Assembly (NCBI RefSeq): GCF_936925435.1
Contig: NZ_CAKZHQ010000049.1
Location: forward strand, 1-64,000
DNA from: an uncultured Ramlibacter sp.
Lineage (GTDB): Bacteria; Pseudomonadota; Gammaproteobacteria; Burkholderiales; Burkholderiaceae_C
Direction of reading: 5' to 3'
Length of the DNA: 64,000 nucleotides
The notes beneath the pieces are model-generated. The model saw only the letters and a program-made list of their open reading frames with translations. It had not been told where the DNA came from and made no database searches. Position 1 is the stretch's first letter; each line of letters starts with the position of its first letter. Shown here in pieces: positions 16,420 through 24,405 of this stretch. The position numbers were made by a program, and so were the translations under genes.

Positions 16420-18449
16420 GGTTTGTCCATCAACAGGTCGGGCACACCTGCGGTCTCCAACACACGGAGAAACTCGGAAAGTGCCGCCTTGGCGTCGACA
16501 TCCTTTTCAATAACCTGTACGAGCGCGACTAGCGACGGCACCTGCGGCGTGACCTCGACATGCTCACCACCGAAGCCGTTTTTGCGTTCCCATGGCACAG
16601 ATCCAGTGCTGACTAGTCGAAGCGCTGCCTTGTCTTTCCTTGGCACAGAGGATGGCGACGTCCCGCCGAAAGGTTGACCGTCAGAAGTTGAAGGTGTGGC
16701 CGTGCCTCCCCCGCCTGGTGTTGCAGGTCCGCCTGCCCCTGAGGTGCCGGATGCACCTCTCTTGCTGCCGGCTGTGGACGCCGTGTCCGCGGACTTCTTG
16801 TCGTATCGACTACGGGCTGTCGCGCGCGGGACCTTCAGGTAGTCCTTGAGGATATCGGCGACGGCGAACGGCAGGCGGATGAGTTGCTTGCTGATATCGA
16901 CCTGGAGCTGTTCCTCTGCCAGTCGGTCAAAGTCCACCGCCACGCGCAGCAATTTTGTGTGCTCGTCCTTGGCAAACAGATCCTCCCAACCGCCCCATTT
17001 GATCAAGCGATCGAGACGGTAAAAGTAGAAGCCTTGAGCGTCGTTCGCTCGCCCATTCAGCGTGAGGCGCTCTCGCTCGACACGCTGCTCCAAAGGAGGC
17101 AGAGATTTTATGAATTCATCGAACTCGGCTTCGTTCGGCGTGATGTACGCACGAACAGAAAGCACTGGCACCTTGTCGGGCGCTTGCTCGGGAAGCTCGA
17201 TGCGACGCTCATTGAGAACCTTGGTAAGCGGGTGTCCCATCGGATTGTTAGGCCGCAGCGGCTCGCCGTTGAGCCGGATGATCACCTTCGCGCGTCCAGG
17301 AACCTTGCCCTCGAGGTAACGATGAAAAACCAATTCCAGATGGGCCTTGATAGTCGCCAGCTCCTGCGCGTAGGGAGACTCTGCTTTGCCCTTCGCCGGT
17401 GCCATGGTCGGTCGCATCTGCGTGAGCAACACTGCAGTTCCGGAGTCGCCGATCTCGACGGCCGCGGCGTACTTCGGTGCGACAGGATCATTCAGTAGTT
17501 CCCACCTTCGGGTCGTCGCGAGGTGGTCCTTGTCCCATGTTTGGACATCTGTCTTGTGGCCTGCTGCCTTCGACACCACTGTCAACCGGTCAGCCTGCGA
17601 CCATGCCGCACCCTTAAGTCCGTAGCCAAACTTTCCGAGATCCGCATCGCCATAGTCACGTTGGTGCCCGATTTTCATCGCATTGCGCAGACCCTCTGGC
17701 GTCATACCTTCGCCGTCGTCGCGGATGCACATCCATCTACCTCCGACGTTCGGATTCGGGAAGGTGATGTCTATCTCGCTGGCTTTGTGCGAGAGGCTGT
17801 TGTCCACCAGATCCGCGACCGCGCTTGGGAGGCTGTGTCCGGCACGCGCCAGGATTTTGAAGAGTCCGAGGGGGTCGGGCGCGACATCGTCATAGCCGTC
17901 ACTCGCGTAGACCTTGGATTGGGGCGTCACGGACACTGCTTTGGCCTCCTTGAAGAGTTGCGGGAAGTGCTCTGCGAGTACAGCTTGACAGTGCGCACCT
18001 TCGTCATCGTATAGCGCAATCATCGCGGACTGACCGAGGCGCGCGCTCTCGCCATGGTTCAGGATGGCCGCGCGCGCCGCGTGATACACGGGCAATACGA
18101 CCCATGAGGCTTTGGCCGGTGTTGTGCCCGCGTCTACGATCATCGCGAACATGGCGCCCGGCTCGACAAAACTGTAGTAGCTCGTTGTTGGGCAGTCGCC
18201 CTCGAGGCGCCAGTTTTTGTGCTGCCGCTTTAGTCTGGATGCCACTGTGATGACAGTGCTTTCGTCCTCAAGGCGGGCGCACGCGATGTCAATAATGTCA
18301 GCATCCTTCGCGGCGGGAAAGACTTGGTCGACTACATCCCAGTCGAAGTTGATCGCGCGCTGCTTCGCACCTTCCTTGCCCTGACGTCGGTACTCGTGAA
18401 ACATGCCAAGCTCGGAATGGGTGAGTAGCCGGAGAATTGTGAACTTCAC
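16416..18449 (-). CDS. MutL/MORC-like GHKL ATPase
   Basis: A 677-aa protein. The GHKL ATP-binding fold begins near residue 195: helix with ADLVDNS (N217 as metal ligand), RDDGEGM (244-249) and GKFGYGLKG (272-280). The residue that is Glu in most GHKL ATPases is Asp213 here. About 190 N-terminal residues precede the fold and are unrecognised. The C-terminus has a Gly/Ser/Thr-rich linker (~575-610). MutL/MORC homologues occur in restriction-modification loci together with Dcm, Vsr and Z1. It starts with GTG overlapping the dcm stop, so it is coupled to the methyltransferase. Confidence 0.83.
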   Translation of the reverse strand: MKFTILRLLTHSELGMFHEYRRQGKEGAKQRAINFDWDVVDQVFPAAKDADIIDIACARLEDESTVITVASRLKRQHKNWRLEGDCPTTSYYSFVEPGAMFAMIVDAGTTPAKASWVVLPVYHAARAAILNHGESARLGQSAMIALYDDEGAHCQAVLAEHFPQLFKEAKAVSVTPQSKVYASDGYDDVAPDPLGLFKILARAGHSLPSAVADLVDNSLSHKASEIDITFPNPNVGGRWMCIRDDGEGMTPEGLRNAMKIGHQRDYGDADLGKFGYGLKGAAWSQADRLTVVSKAAGHKTDVQTWDKDHLATTRRWELLNDPVAPKYAAAVEIGDSGTAVLLTQMRPTMAPAKGKAESPYAQELATIKAHLELVFHRYLEGKVPGRAKVIIRLNGEPLRPNNPMGHPLTKVLNERRIELPEQAPDKVPVLSVRAYITPNEAEFDEFIKSLPPLEQRVERERLTLNGRANDAQGFYFYRLDRLIKWGGWEDLFAKDEHTKLLRVAVDFDRLAEEQLQVDISKQLIRLPFAVADILKDYLKVPRATARSRYDKKSADTASTAGSKRGASGTSGAGGPATPGGGGTATPSTSDGQPFGGTSPSSVPRKDKAALRLVSTGSVPWERKNGFGGEHVEVTPQVPSLVALVQVIEKDVDAKAALSEFLRVLETAGVPDLLMDKP

Positions 18450-20110
18450 TTCGTCCCCTCAGTGGTCTTGATCTGGGGCCGCCGTAGGCCGAGGAGCTTT
18501 ACGCGCATGTCAGGCGTTTCGGGTGCGCCCAGACACTCCCGCAGTGCACGCGCTATGGCATAAGCGAACAGTGGCGGCACGGCGTTACCGATTTGCTTGA
18601 ACGCCGGGTTCATCGAGCCTTTGAACACGAAACCGTCTGGGAAAGATTGGAGCCGGGCAGCCTCACGGACGGTGATCGTGCGGGCTTGCGCAGAATCGAA
18701 GTGGATGTGGGAGTACGAGTCCTTGCCGAGGTGTGCCATCAGCGTGCGGACAGGCGTGTCAGCACGAAGTTTCCACCACTTGTTCGGGAACTTCGTTGGG
18801 TCGTACGGAAGGCGCCAAGACGTTACGAAGTGCGCCACATCGGGGTCGCGGCCGTCTGTAGGGAGCCCACGACGCTTACGGTTAGCAAGCCAAGTCGCGA
18901 TCTTTTGCTCGACGTAGGCATGGACCTGCGGATACTCCCAACCCTGCTGAACCTCAGCAAAGATCTTGTAGTCACGCGGCAGGTAACGAAAGACATGCCC
19001 GGTCGTGGCCTTGGTGGCAAAACCCAACCAGTCCCGCATCAAACGCGAGTACGAAGTAGTCGGCCTGTCTGTGGTGTAGTCCACAGGCTCGGACGGGTCC
19101 TTTGCTCCACGCCGGATGCGGCCAGTACGAAGCATTTCCTCAGCGTAAAGAGGTGGAAGATCAGCGAGGGCCTCGGAGGCCGCTGTCGCTGGGGGCGCCT
19201 CAGACTCCGGATCCGGAATCCAGCGGTGATGCTCGGAGCCCTCAGCCTTCAACACGCGCCGGGCAGCATTCTTTGAGCTGATGTAGCCGGAGGGCAGGAC
19301 CAGGTGGTGGGTGGGCGCCGGAAAGCGCGGCTTGATTCCCGTGGATCGATGAAAGCCGACCAGTATCATCCGCTCACGCATCTGCGGTACGCCGTACCAA
19401 GCGGCGTTCAGCAGCGTGTAGGCGACGTCGTAGCCCTCTTCGGCAAGGCTCTTCGAAACCAACTCTGCCACGTTATTGCCGCCGTGATTGAGGATGTCCG
19501 GGACGTTCTCCATTAACAGCGCCACCGGCTTCGTTGCCCGGATGAATGCGACGTAGCGCTCCCAGAGGCTCACGCGGCCGTCAACAAGGAAGGCTTGGTC
19601 TGCGGTCACTTCTTCCCGTAGACGCGCCTGCTCACGTAGCTTTGCTCGGCCCACGCGGGCAAAGGCTTGACACGGAGGGCCTCCCACCAGCACATCAATT
19701 TGATCGTCGGTACTGCCATCAAGCTCCAGGTCCGCGAACACCGTCTCGGCGGTCTCGGTAATCGCATCTCGCGCCACATGGTGGGCGGGTCGATTGCCGC
19801 CGATGGCGTGTGAACCGAAATTCGCCCCGTGGGAACGTGCAGCCCAGGGATCGCTTTCTATAGAGGCGACTGGCGTAAATCCAGCTGTCAGAAAGCCCAG
19901 TGAAATGCCGCCGCAGCCTGCGAACATATCCATATAGCGGATCGGTTCACCGCTCTGGATGCGACGCAATTTTGCGCGAATCAGTTCGCTATCTGCTTCA
20001 AGGACAAGCGGCGACTTCTGAGGGCGTGACGGGGCATCGGACCGCGGCGTGCGAAGCTTTTCAGCAGTTTTGTTGGAGCTCTGCGTGTGCAGAACGCTAC
20101 GAGTGGACAT
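18446..20110 (-). CDS. C5 cytosine-specific DNA methyltransferase (Dcm type)
   Basis: About 554 aa. All main C5-methylase motifs are visible: MDMFAGCGGISLGF (I), VGGPPCQAFARVGR with the catalytic Cys (IV), LLMENVP (VI), QMRERMILVGF (VIII) and ARLQSFPDGF...KQIGNAVPP (IX-X). It would mark host DNA so that the associated nucleases leave it alone. The ~55-residue N-terminal extension and a large insert before motif IX make it longer than Dcm/HpaII types. ATG at 20110 with AAAGAAA upstream; a TTG directly before it is an alternative. It lies nine bases after vsr and overlaps the ATPase gene by four. Confidence 0.92.
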   Translation of the reverse strand: MSTRSVLHTQSSNKTAEKLRTPRSDAPSRPQKSPLVLEADSELIRAKLRRIQSGEPIRYMDMFAGCGGISLGFLTAGFTPVASIESDPWAARSHGANFGSHAIGGNRPAHHVARDAITETAETVFADLELDGSTDDQIDVLVGGPPCQAFARVGRAKLREQARLREEVTADQAFLVDGRVSLWERYVAFIRATKPVALLMENVPDILNHGGNNVAELVSKSLAEEGYDVAYTLLNAAWYGVPQMRERMILVGFHRSTGIKPRFPAPTHHLVLPSGYISSKNAARRVLKAEGSEHHRWIPDPESEAPPATAASEALADLPPLYAEEMLRTGRIRRGAKDPSEPVDYTTDRPTTSYSRLMRDWLGFATKATTGHVFRYLPRDYKIFAEVQQGWEYPQVHAYVEQKIATWLANRKRRGLPTDGRDPDVAHFVTSWRLPYDPTKFPNKWWKLRADTPVRTLMAHLGKDSYSHIHFDSAQARTITVREAARLQSFPDGFVFKGSMNPAFKQIGNAVPPLFAYAIARALRECLGAPETPDMRVKLLGLRRPQIKTTEGTK

Positions 20111-20119
20111 CAAGTTTCT

Positions 20120-20602
20120 TTATAAGGCACTGGCTTCAAGGCCGCCAGCACTTGCTTCAAATGCTTGTACACGTTGCTGATGGCGAATCCAGTGAGTCAA
20201 GCCATCCACTACGGTATCAAACTCACCAGCCGCGACCTTGCCGCGCAGCGAACATTCCCAAATTATTGCCACTCTCCACCCCATAGAGACCAGGGTCATC
20301 TCTGCTCTGATGTCTCTGTCCTGATTACCTTCCAGTTTCTGTTTCCAGAATGGTCGGTTGTTAGCCGGCATCTTGGAAAGATGACAGCCATGCCAGTGCC
20401 AGAAACAGCCATGAACAAACACTGCCACTCGCCATTTCGGCAGCACGAGGTCCGGGCTGCCTGGCAGGCCGGTCTTCTTGCGTGCAAAACGGAAACCTCG
20501 GCGAAACAGGGCCCGCCGGACCATCAGCTCTGGTTTGGTATCGCGACCCCGGATGCCGGACATCATCCGGCTTCGAGTCAACGGGTCGACGATGTCAACC
20601 AT
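20120..20602 (-). CDS. vsr: Vsr-type very short patch repair endonuclease
   Basis: About 160 aa. Recognised from DPLTRSRMMSGIRGRDTKPE, GSPDLVLP (catalytic Asp), VHGCFWHWHGC (zinc site) and WRVAIIWECSLRG. Vsr nicks beside T:G mismatches left when 5-methylcytosine deaminates, which protects sites modified by the adjacent methyltransferase. I start at MVDIVDPLT (GAGG seven bases upstream); an open frame continues to 20644 without homology. First gene of the minus-strand defence operon and the last island gene before the backbone. Confidence 0.92.
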   Translation of the reverse strand: MVDIVDPLTRSRMMSGIRGRDTKPELMVRRALFRRGFRFARKKTGLPGSPDLVLPKWRVAVFVHGCFWHWHGCHLSKMPANNRPFWKQKLEGNQDRDIRAEMTLVSMGWRVAIIWECSLRGKVAAGEFDTVVDGLTHWIRHQQRVQAFEASAGGLEASAL

Positions 20603-20770
20603 GCTGCGCCTCGGGGCGCCGGGATGATGCCCCAACCAGCGCAAATCTCTGGGTAGCGGGCAAATTCATCGGCGTCTGTCGGTGTTTGACCGAGCCTACC
20701 AGGCCGCCAGGCGCCTGGCAAGCTCTGAGGGCATTCTTCGAGGGAAAACGAGGGCTGTATCCTCACCGTC
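20603..20770. other. probable right boundary of the island
   Basis: Lies between divergent vsr and the chromosomal exonuclease gene and must hold both promoters. If the Tn7-like module carries the defence operon, the second transposon end should lie here. TGTCGGTGTTTGACCGAG (20677-20694) is the only TGT-starting candidate I noticed, and it has no clear partner upstream of tnsA. Confidence 0.3.
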
Positions 20771-21406
20771 ATGCCCACCGCCATCATCGACTTCGAAACC
20801 ACAGGCCTGTCCCCCGCCCAGGGTGACCGGGCCACCGAGATCGCCATCGTGCTGATGGAAGGCGATCGCGAGGTCGGCCGCTTCCAGTCGCTGATGAACG
20901 CCGGCGTGTACATCAACTCGTTCATCGAGAGCTACACCGGCATCAGCAACGACATGATCGCCAACGCCCCGCCAGCAGAAGAAGTGATGGCCGAGGCGGC
21001 GCGCTTCGTTGGCGACGCGCCGATGGTGGCGCACAACGCTTCGTTCGACCGGCGCTTCTGGGCGGCTGAATTGGCGCGCCTGGGGCCGGACGCGGGGGCG
21101 CCGGGGGCGGGCAATCCGTTTGCCTGCACGCTGCTGCTGTCGCGGCGGCTGTACCCGGAGGCGGGCAGCTTCAAGCTGGGGTCGCTGGCGGCCTTGCACG
21201 CCCTGTCGTTCTCCAGCCGGGCCCACAGGGCCATGGCCGACGCGGAGGTGGCGGCGCTGCTGTGGGCCAAGATCCGGCGCGACATGGCGCGGCGCTACGA
21301 GGTGGATGACGCGCCGCACGATCTGCTGGTGAAGGTGGGCGGCGTGCCCAAGGGGAAGATGCCGCAGACCATTCGCAGCTATCTGGATAGCCTGGCTGCG
21401 GCGTAG
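20771..21406 (+). CDS. DnaQ-like 3'-5' exonuclease (DEDDh family)
   Basis: A 211-aa exonuclease. The DEDDh residues are visible in AIIDFETTG (Asp, Glu), AHNASFD (Asp) and HRAMADAE (His, Asp). It resembles the proofreading epsilon fold but is an independent protein, probably acting in repair or RNA/DNA trimming. The C-terminal 50 residues are unrecognised. First backbone gene after the island. Confidence 0.88.
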   Translation: MPTAIIDFETTGLSPAQGDRATEIAIVLMEGDREVGRFQSLMNAGVYINSFIESYTGISNDMIANAPPAEEVMAEAARFVGDAPMVAHNASFDRRFWAAELARLGPDAGAPGAGNPFACTLLLSRRLYPEAGSFKLGSLAALHALSFSSRAHRAMADAEVAALLWAKIRRDMARRYEVDDAPHDLLVKVGGVPKGKMPQTIRSYLDSLAAA

Positions 21407-21492
21407 GGGCTGGTCGGGCGCGATGGATTGCGGCTCAAGGCCGCAATGACAAACTCACAAGCCTGGAACGGCGCAATGGCATGTTTTCAGAG

Positions 21493-21550
21493 ACAAATCG
21501 GCCTCTAGCCCGCGGAAATACTGCCTTTTCCGCTCTCAAAACAATAGCAA
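21493..21550. repeat. Comamonadaceae-type intergenic repeat
   Basis: AAATCGGCCTCTAGCCCGC followed by CTCTCAAAACAATAGCAAC is the form I associate with a short repeat scattered between genes in Comamonadaceae. Related copies are at 31028, 38508, 48655 and 62595. A separate hairpin (ATTGCGGC-TCAAG-GCCGCAAT, 21427-21447) lies just before it. Confidence 0.5.
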
Positions 21551-21553
21551 CAC

Positions 21554-22021
21554 CTAAAGAAACCGTTCCAGCAGACTGCGCGAATGGCGGTCCAGCGCAC
21601 GCCGGTCGGCGATGCGGAAGTTGATGCCCTCGGCGCTGGCGATCAGCAGGGCGCCGCCGTCCAGGCGGCGGATGTCTTCCTCGCCCTTGAGCACGAAGCT
21701 GGTGGTCCCGCGGTCGGTCGCCACGCTCCAGGTGCTGGGCGTGGAGAAGCTGGACACGGCTTCGATGCGCTGCACCGTGGGCACAAACTCACGGCCCGCC
21801 AGCTCCTGTTCGATCAGCGCGCGCGTCGCGGCGGGCAGCGCGTCCAGTTGCGGCACCCAGGCCAGCTCGCGCCCCTCGGTGCCGACCAGGGACACGCCTT
21901 CTTCCGGTGCGGCCAGCGGGAAGGCGCGCACCGGCACCACGCCCTGGTGCACCGTGCCGTCGGCCAGGGTGAGCACCAGGCGGGCGAAGGGATTGCGTTC
22001 GAGTTGAAAGCTCATGCTCAT
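21554..22021 (-). CDS. cyanophycin-associated DUF1854 protein
   Basis: A 155-aa protein of the DUF1854 family, which is found with cyanophycin synthetase genes and the ABC transporter encoded here. It starts [19 protein letters not shown]; no signal peptide or membrane helix is seen. The start overlaps the stop of the ABC transporter gene by four bases, so they form one unit. Biochemical role unknown, possibly an accessory subunit of the transporter. Confidence 0.8.
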   Translation of the reverse strand: MSMSFQLERNPFARLVLTLADGTVHQGVVPVRAFPLAAPEEGVSLVGTEGRELAWVPQLDALPAATRALIEQELAGREFVPTVQRIEAVSSFSTPSTWSVATDRGTTSFVLKGEEDIRRLDGGALLIASAEGINFRIADRRALDRHSRSLLERFL

Positions 22022-24261
22022 TGCCCCGCCGGATGGGCCGCGTGGCCTGGCGCCGGCAGCAGGGTGTCGTCACCACCACTGCCATCGTCGTCCACGCGGC
22101 GCTGCTGCGCCTCATACAGCCGCCAATACGCGCCTTGTTTGGCCATCAGTTCGTCATGCGGGCCCACTTCCACCACTTGGCCACGGTCCATCACCACCAG
22201 GCGGTCGGCCTTGCGCAGCGTGGACAGCCGGTGGGCGATGGCGATGGTGGTGCGCCCCTGCACCAGGTTGTCCAGCGCATTCTGGATTTCCTTCTCGGTC
22301 TCGGTGTCCACGCTGGAGGTGGCCTCGTCCAGGATCAGGATGCGCGGGTCGATCAGCAGGGCGCGCGCGATCGAGATGCGCTGGCGCTCGCCGCCCGACA
22401 GGCCCTGGCCGCGCTCGCCGACCATGGAGTCATAGCCCAGGGGCAGGCGCAGGATGAACTCGTGGGCGTGGGCGGCGCGCGCCGCGGCCACGATCTCGGC
22501 GCGGGTCGCATCGGGCCGGCCATAGGCGATGTTCTCGGCGATGGTGCCGAAAAACAAAAAGGGCTCCTGCAGCACCAGGCCGATGTGGCGCCGGTAGTCG
22601 GCCACGCCAAAGCGCCGGATGTCGGTGCCGTCGACCTGGATGGCGCCGTCGCTCACGTCATAGAAGCGGCAGATCAGGTTGACAAGGGTGCTCTTGCCCG
22701 ATCCGCTGTGGCCCACCAGGCCGATCATCTCGCCCGGGCGGATGGACAGGTCAAGGCCCCGGATCACGCTGCGGTTGCCGTAGCGAAAGCCCAGGCCGCG
22801 CATGTCGATGGCGCCGGTCAGCGTGCTGATCTTCACCGGCTGCGCCGGCTCGGGCACGTTGGACACGTGGTCCAGGATGTCGAAGATGCGCTTGGCGCCG
22901 GCTGCCGCCTTTTGCGTGACCGAGACGATGCGGCTCATCGCGTCCAGCCGCGTGTAGAAGCGCCCGATGTAGGCGATGAAGGCCGTGAGCACGCCCACCG
23001 TGATCTCGCTGCGGCTGACCAGCCAGATGCCGAAGGCCCAGACCACCAGCAGGCCCACGTCGGTCAGCAGCGACACCGTGGGCGAGAACAGGCTCCAGGT
23101 CTTGTTGAGCCTGTCGTTGACGACCAGGTTGGTCTGGTTGGCATCGCGAAAACGCTGCCCCTCGCGCCGCTCCTGCGCGAAGGCCTTGACCACGCGGATG
23201 CCGGGGATGGTGTCGGCCAGCACGCTGGTCACGTCGCCCCAGACCCGGTCGATCCTCTCGAAGCCGGTGCGCAGGCGGTCGCGCACAGCATGGATCATCC
23301 AGGCGATGAAGGGCAGGGGCAGCAGCGTGACCAGGGCCAGCCAGGGGTTGATCGAGAACAGGATGGCCGCCGTCATGGCGAACATCAGCACGTCGGTGGC
23401 GAAGTCCAGGGCGTGCAGCGACAGGAAGACCGAGATGCGGTCGGTCTCGGAGCCGATGCGCGAGACCAGGTCGCCCGTGCGCTTGCCGCCGAAGTAGTCC
23501 AGCGACAGGTGCAGCAGGTGGTCAAAGGCCGTGGTGCGCAGGTCGGCGGCGATCCGCTCCGAGACCAGCGCCAGCAGCCAGGTGCGGGCCCAGCCCAGGC
23601 TCCAGGCCAGCAGGGCCGATCCCAGCAGGCCCGACAGCAGCAGCAGCACGTAGCCCGGCTCGATGCGCTGCCCGTTCTGGAAGGGGATCAGCACCTTGTC
23701 CATCAGCGGGATGCTCAGGTAGGGCGGCACCAGGGTCGCGGCGGTGGACGCCAGCGTCAGGCCAAAGCCGATCGCCAGCTGCTTGCGGTAGGGGCGGGCA
23801 AAGCGGCCCAGGCGCAGCAGAACCCAGGTCGACGGAGGCTTGGCGTCTTCCTCGGCCTCGTCGCCGTCCTCGGCACCGGCGTCTGGCTCGGGCGTGCCCG
23901 CCTGCAGGCGCTCGAAGCGGGCGGCGAAGTCCAGCATCGCCCGGTGCCGGGCCAGGCTGAAGCGCCAGAAGGCCAGCCGCCCCTGGGCGTCCAGCAGTTC
24001 CAGCGCGCCCACGCCGGCGTGCTCTTCGTGCCGCAGCTGCAAACCCGGGGCCAAAGGCCACTCCAGCCAGCGGCCGCCCTCCCAGGCCAGCAGGCGGCGC
24101 TCGGTCAGGGCCAGCGCACCGGCGGCGAAGTGCATCGCCTGGTCCATGTCAACCTCCAACGTGGCTAGCACGTTTTCATGGCTGGCCAGCCTGCGGGCAA
24201 GCGCCTCGCGCCAATCCGGGGACAGGCCCGGCACGGCGGTGACTGGGGAAGTGGATGGCAT
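22018..24261 (-). CDS. cyanophycin-associated ABC transporter (fused permease and ATPase)
   Basis: About 747 aa. A ~150-residue N-terminal domain precedes an exporter-type six-helix membrane domain (from [11 protein letters not shown]) and an ATPase domain with GHSGSGKST (Walker A), LSGGERQR (signature), [12 protein letters not shown] (Walker B) and the AHRLS His. Half-transporters of this type dimerise. Linkage to cphA genes suggests export or handling of cyanophycin peptides or precursors, but the substrate is unknown. I start at [12 protein letters not shown]; upstream Met codons lack support. It is divergent from cphA' across 144 bases. Confidence 0.85.
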   Translation of the reverse strand: MPSTSPVTAVPGLSPDWREALARRLASHENVLATLEVDMDQAMHFAAGALALTERRLLAWEGGRWLEWPLAPGLQLRHEEHAGVGALELLDAQGRLAFWRFSLARHRAMLDFAARFERLQAGTPEPDAGAEDGDEAEEDAKPPSTWVLLRLGRFARPYRKQLAIGFGLTLASTAATLVPPYLSIPLMDKVLIPFQNGQRIEPGYVLLLLSGLLGSALLAWSLGWARTWLLALVSERIAADLRTTAFDHLLHLSLDYFGGKRTGDLVSRIGSETDRISVFLSLHALDFATDVLMFAMTAAILFSINPWLALVTLLPLPFIAWMIHAVRDRLRTGFERIDRVWGDVTSVLADTIPGIRVVKAFAQERREGQRFRDANQTNLVVNDRLNKTWSLFSPTVSLLTDVGLLVVWAFGIWLVSRSEITVGVLTAFIAYIGRFYTRLDAMSRIVSVTQKAAAGAKRIFDILDHVSNVPEPAQPVKISTLTGAIDMRGLGFRYGNRSVIRGLDLSIRPGEMIGLVGHSGSGKSTLVNLICRFYDVSDGAIQVDGTDIRRFGVADYRRHIGLVLQEPFLFFGTIAENIAYGRPDATRAEIVAAARAAHAHEFILRLPLGYDSMVGERGQGLSGGERQRISIARALLIDPRILILDEATSSVDTETEKEIQNALDNLVQGRTTIAIAHRLSTLRKADRLVVMDRGQVVEVGPHDELMAKQGAYWRLYEAQQRRVDDDGSGGDDTLLPAPGHAAHPAGQ

Positions 24262-24405
24262 GGACGGGTGGTTGAAAAAGCAGGGCCTGGCGCCCTGTCC
24301 GGGAGGCGAATTGTCGCCCAAGCGGGCACTGACCATCCGATGCACAATCCATTTTCATTCCTGTGTGACCCTCCGGCCCGCGCCCCCAGCAGCCGCGCCC
24401 GATCC

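Noticed and set aside
22021-24168. 715-codon plus-strand frame over the ABC transporter
   Set aside because: Antisense shadow; the minus strand carries all ABC motifs.
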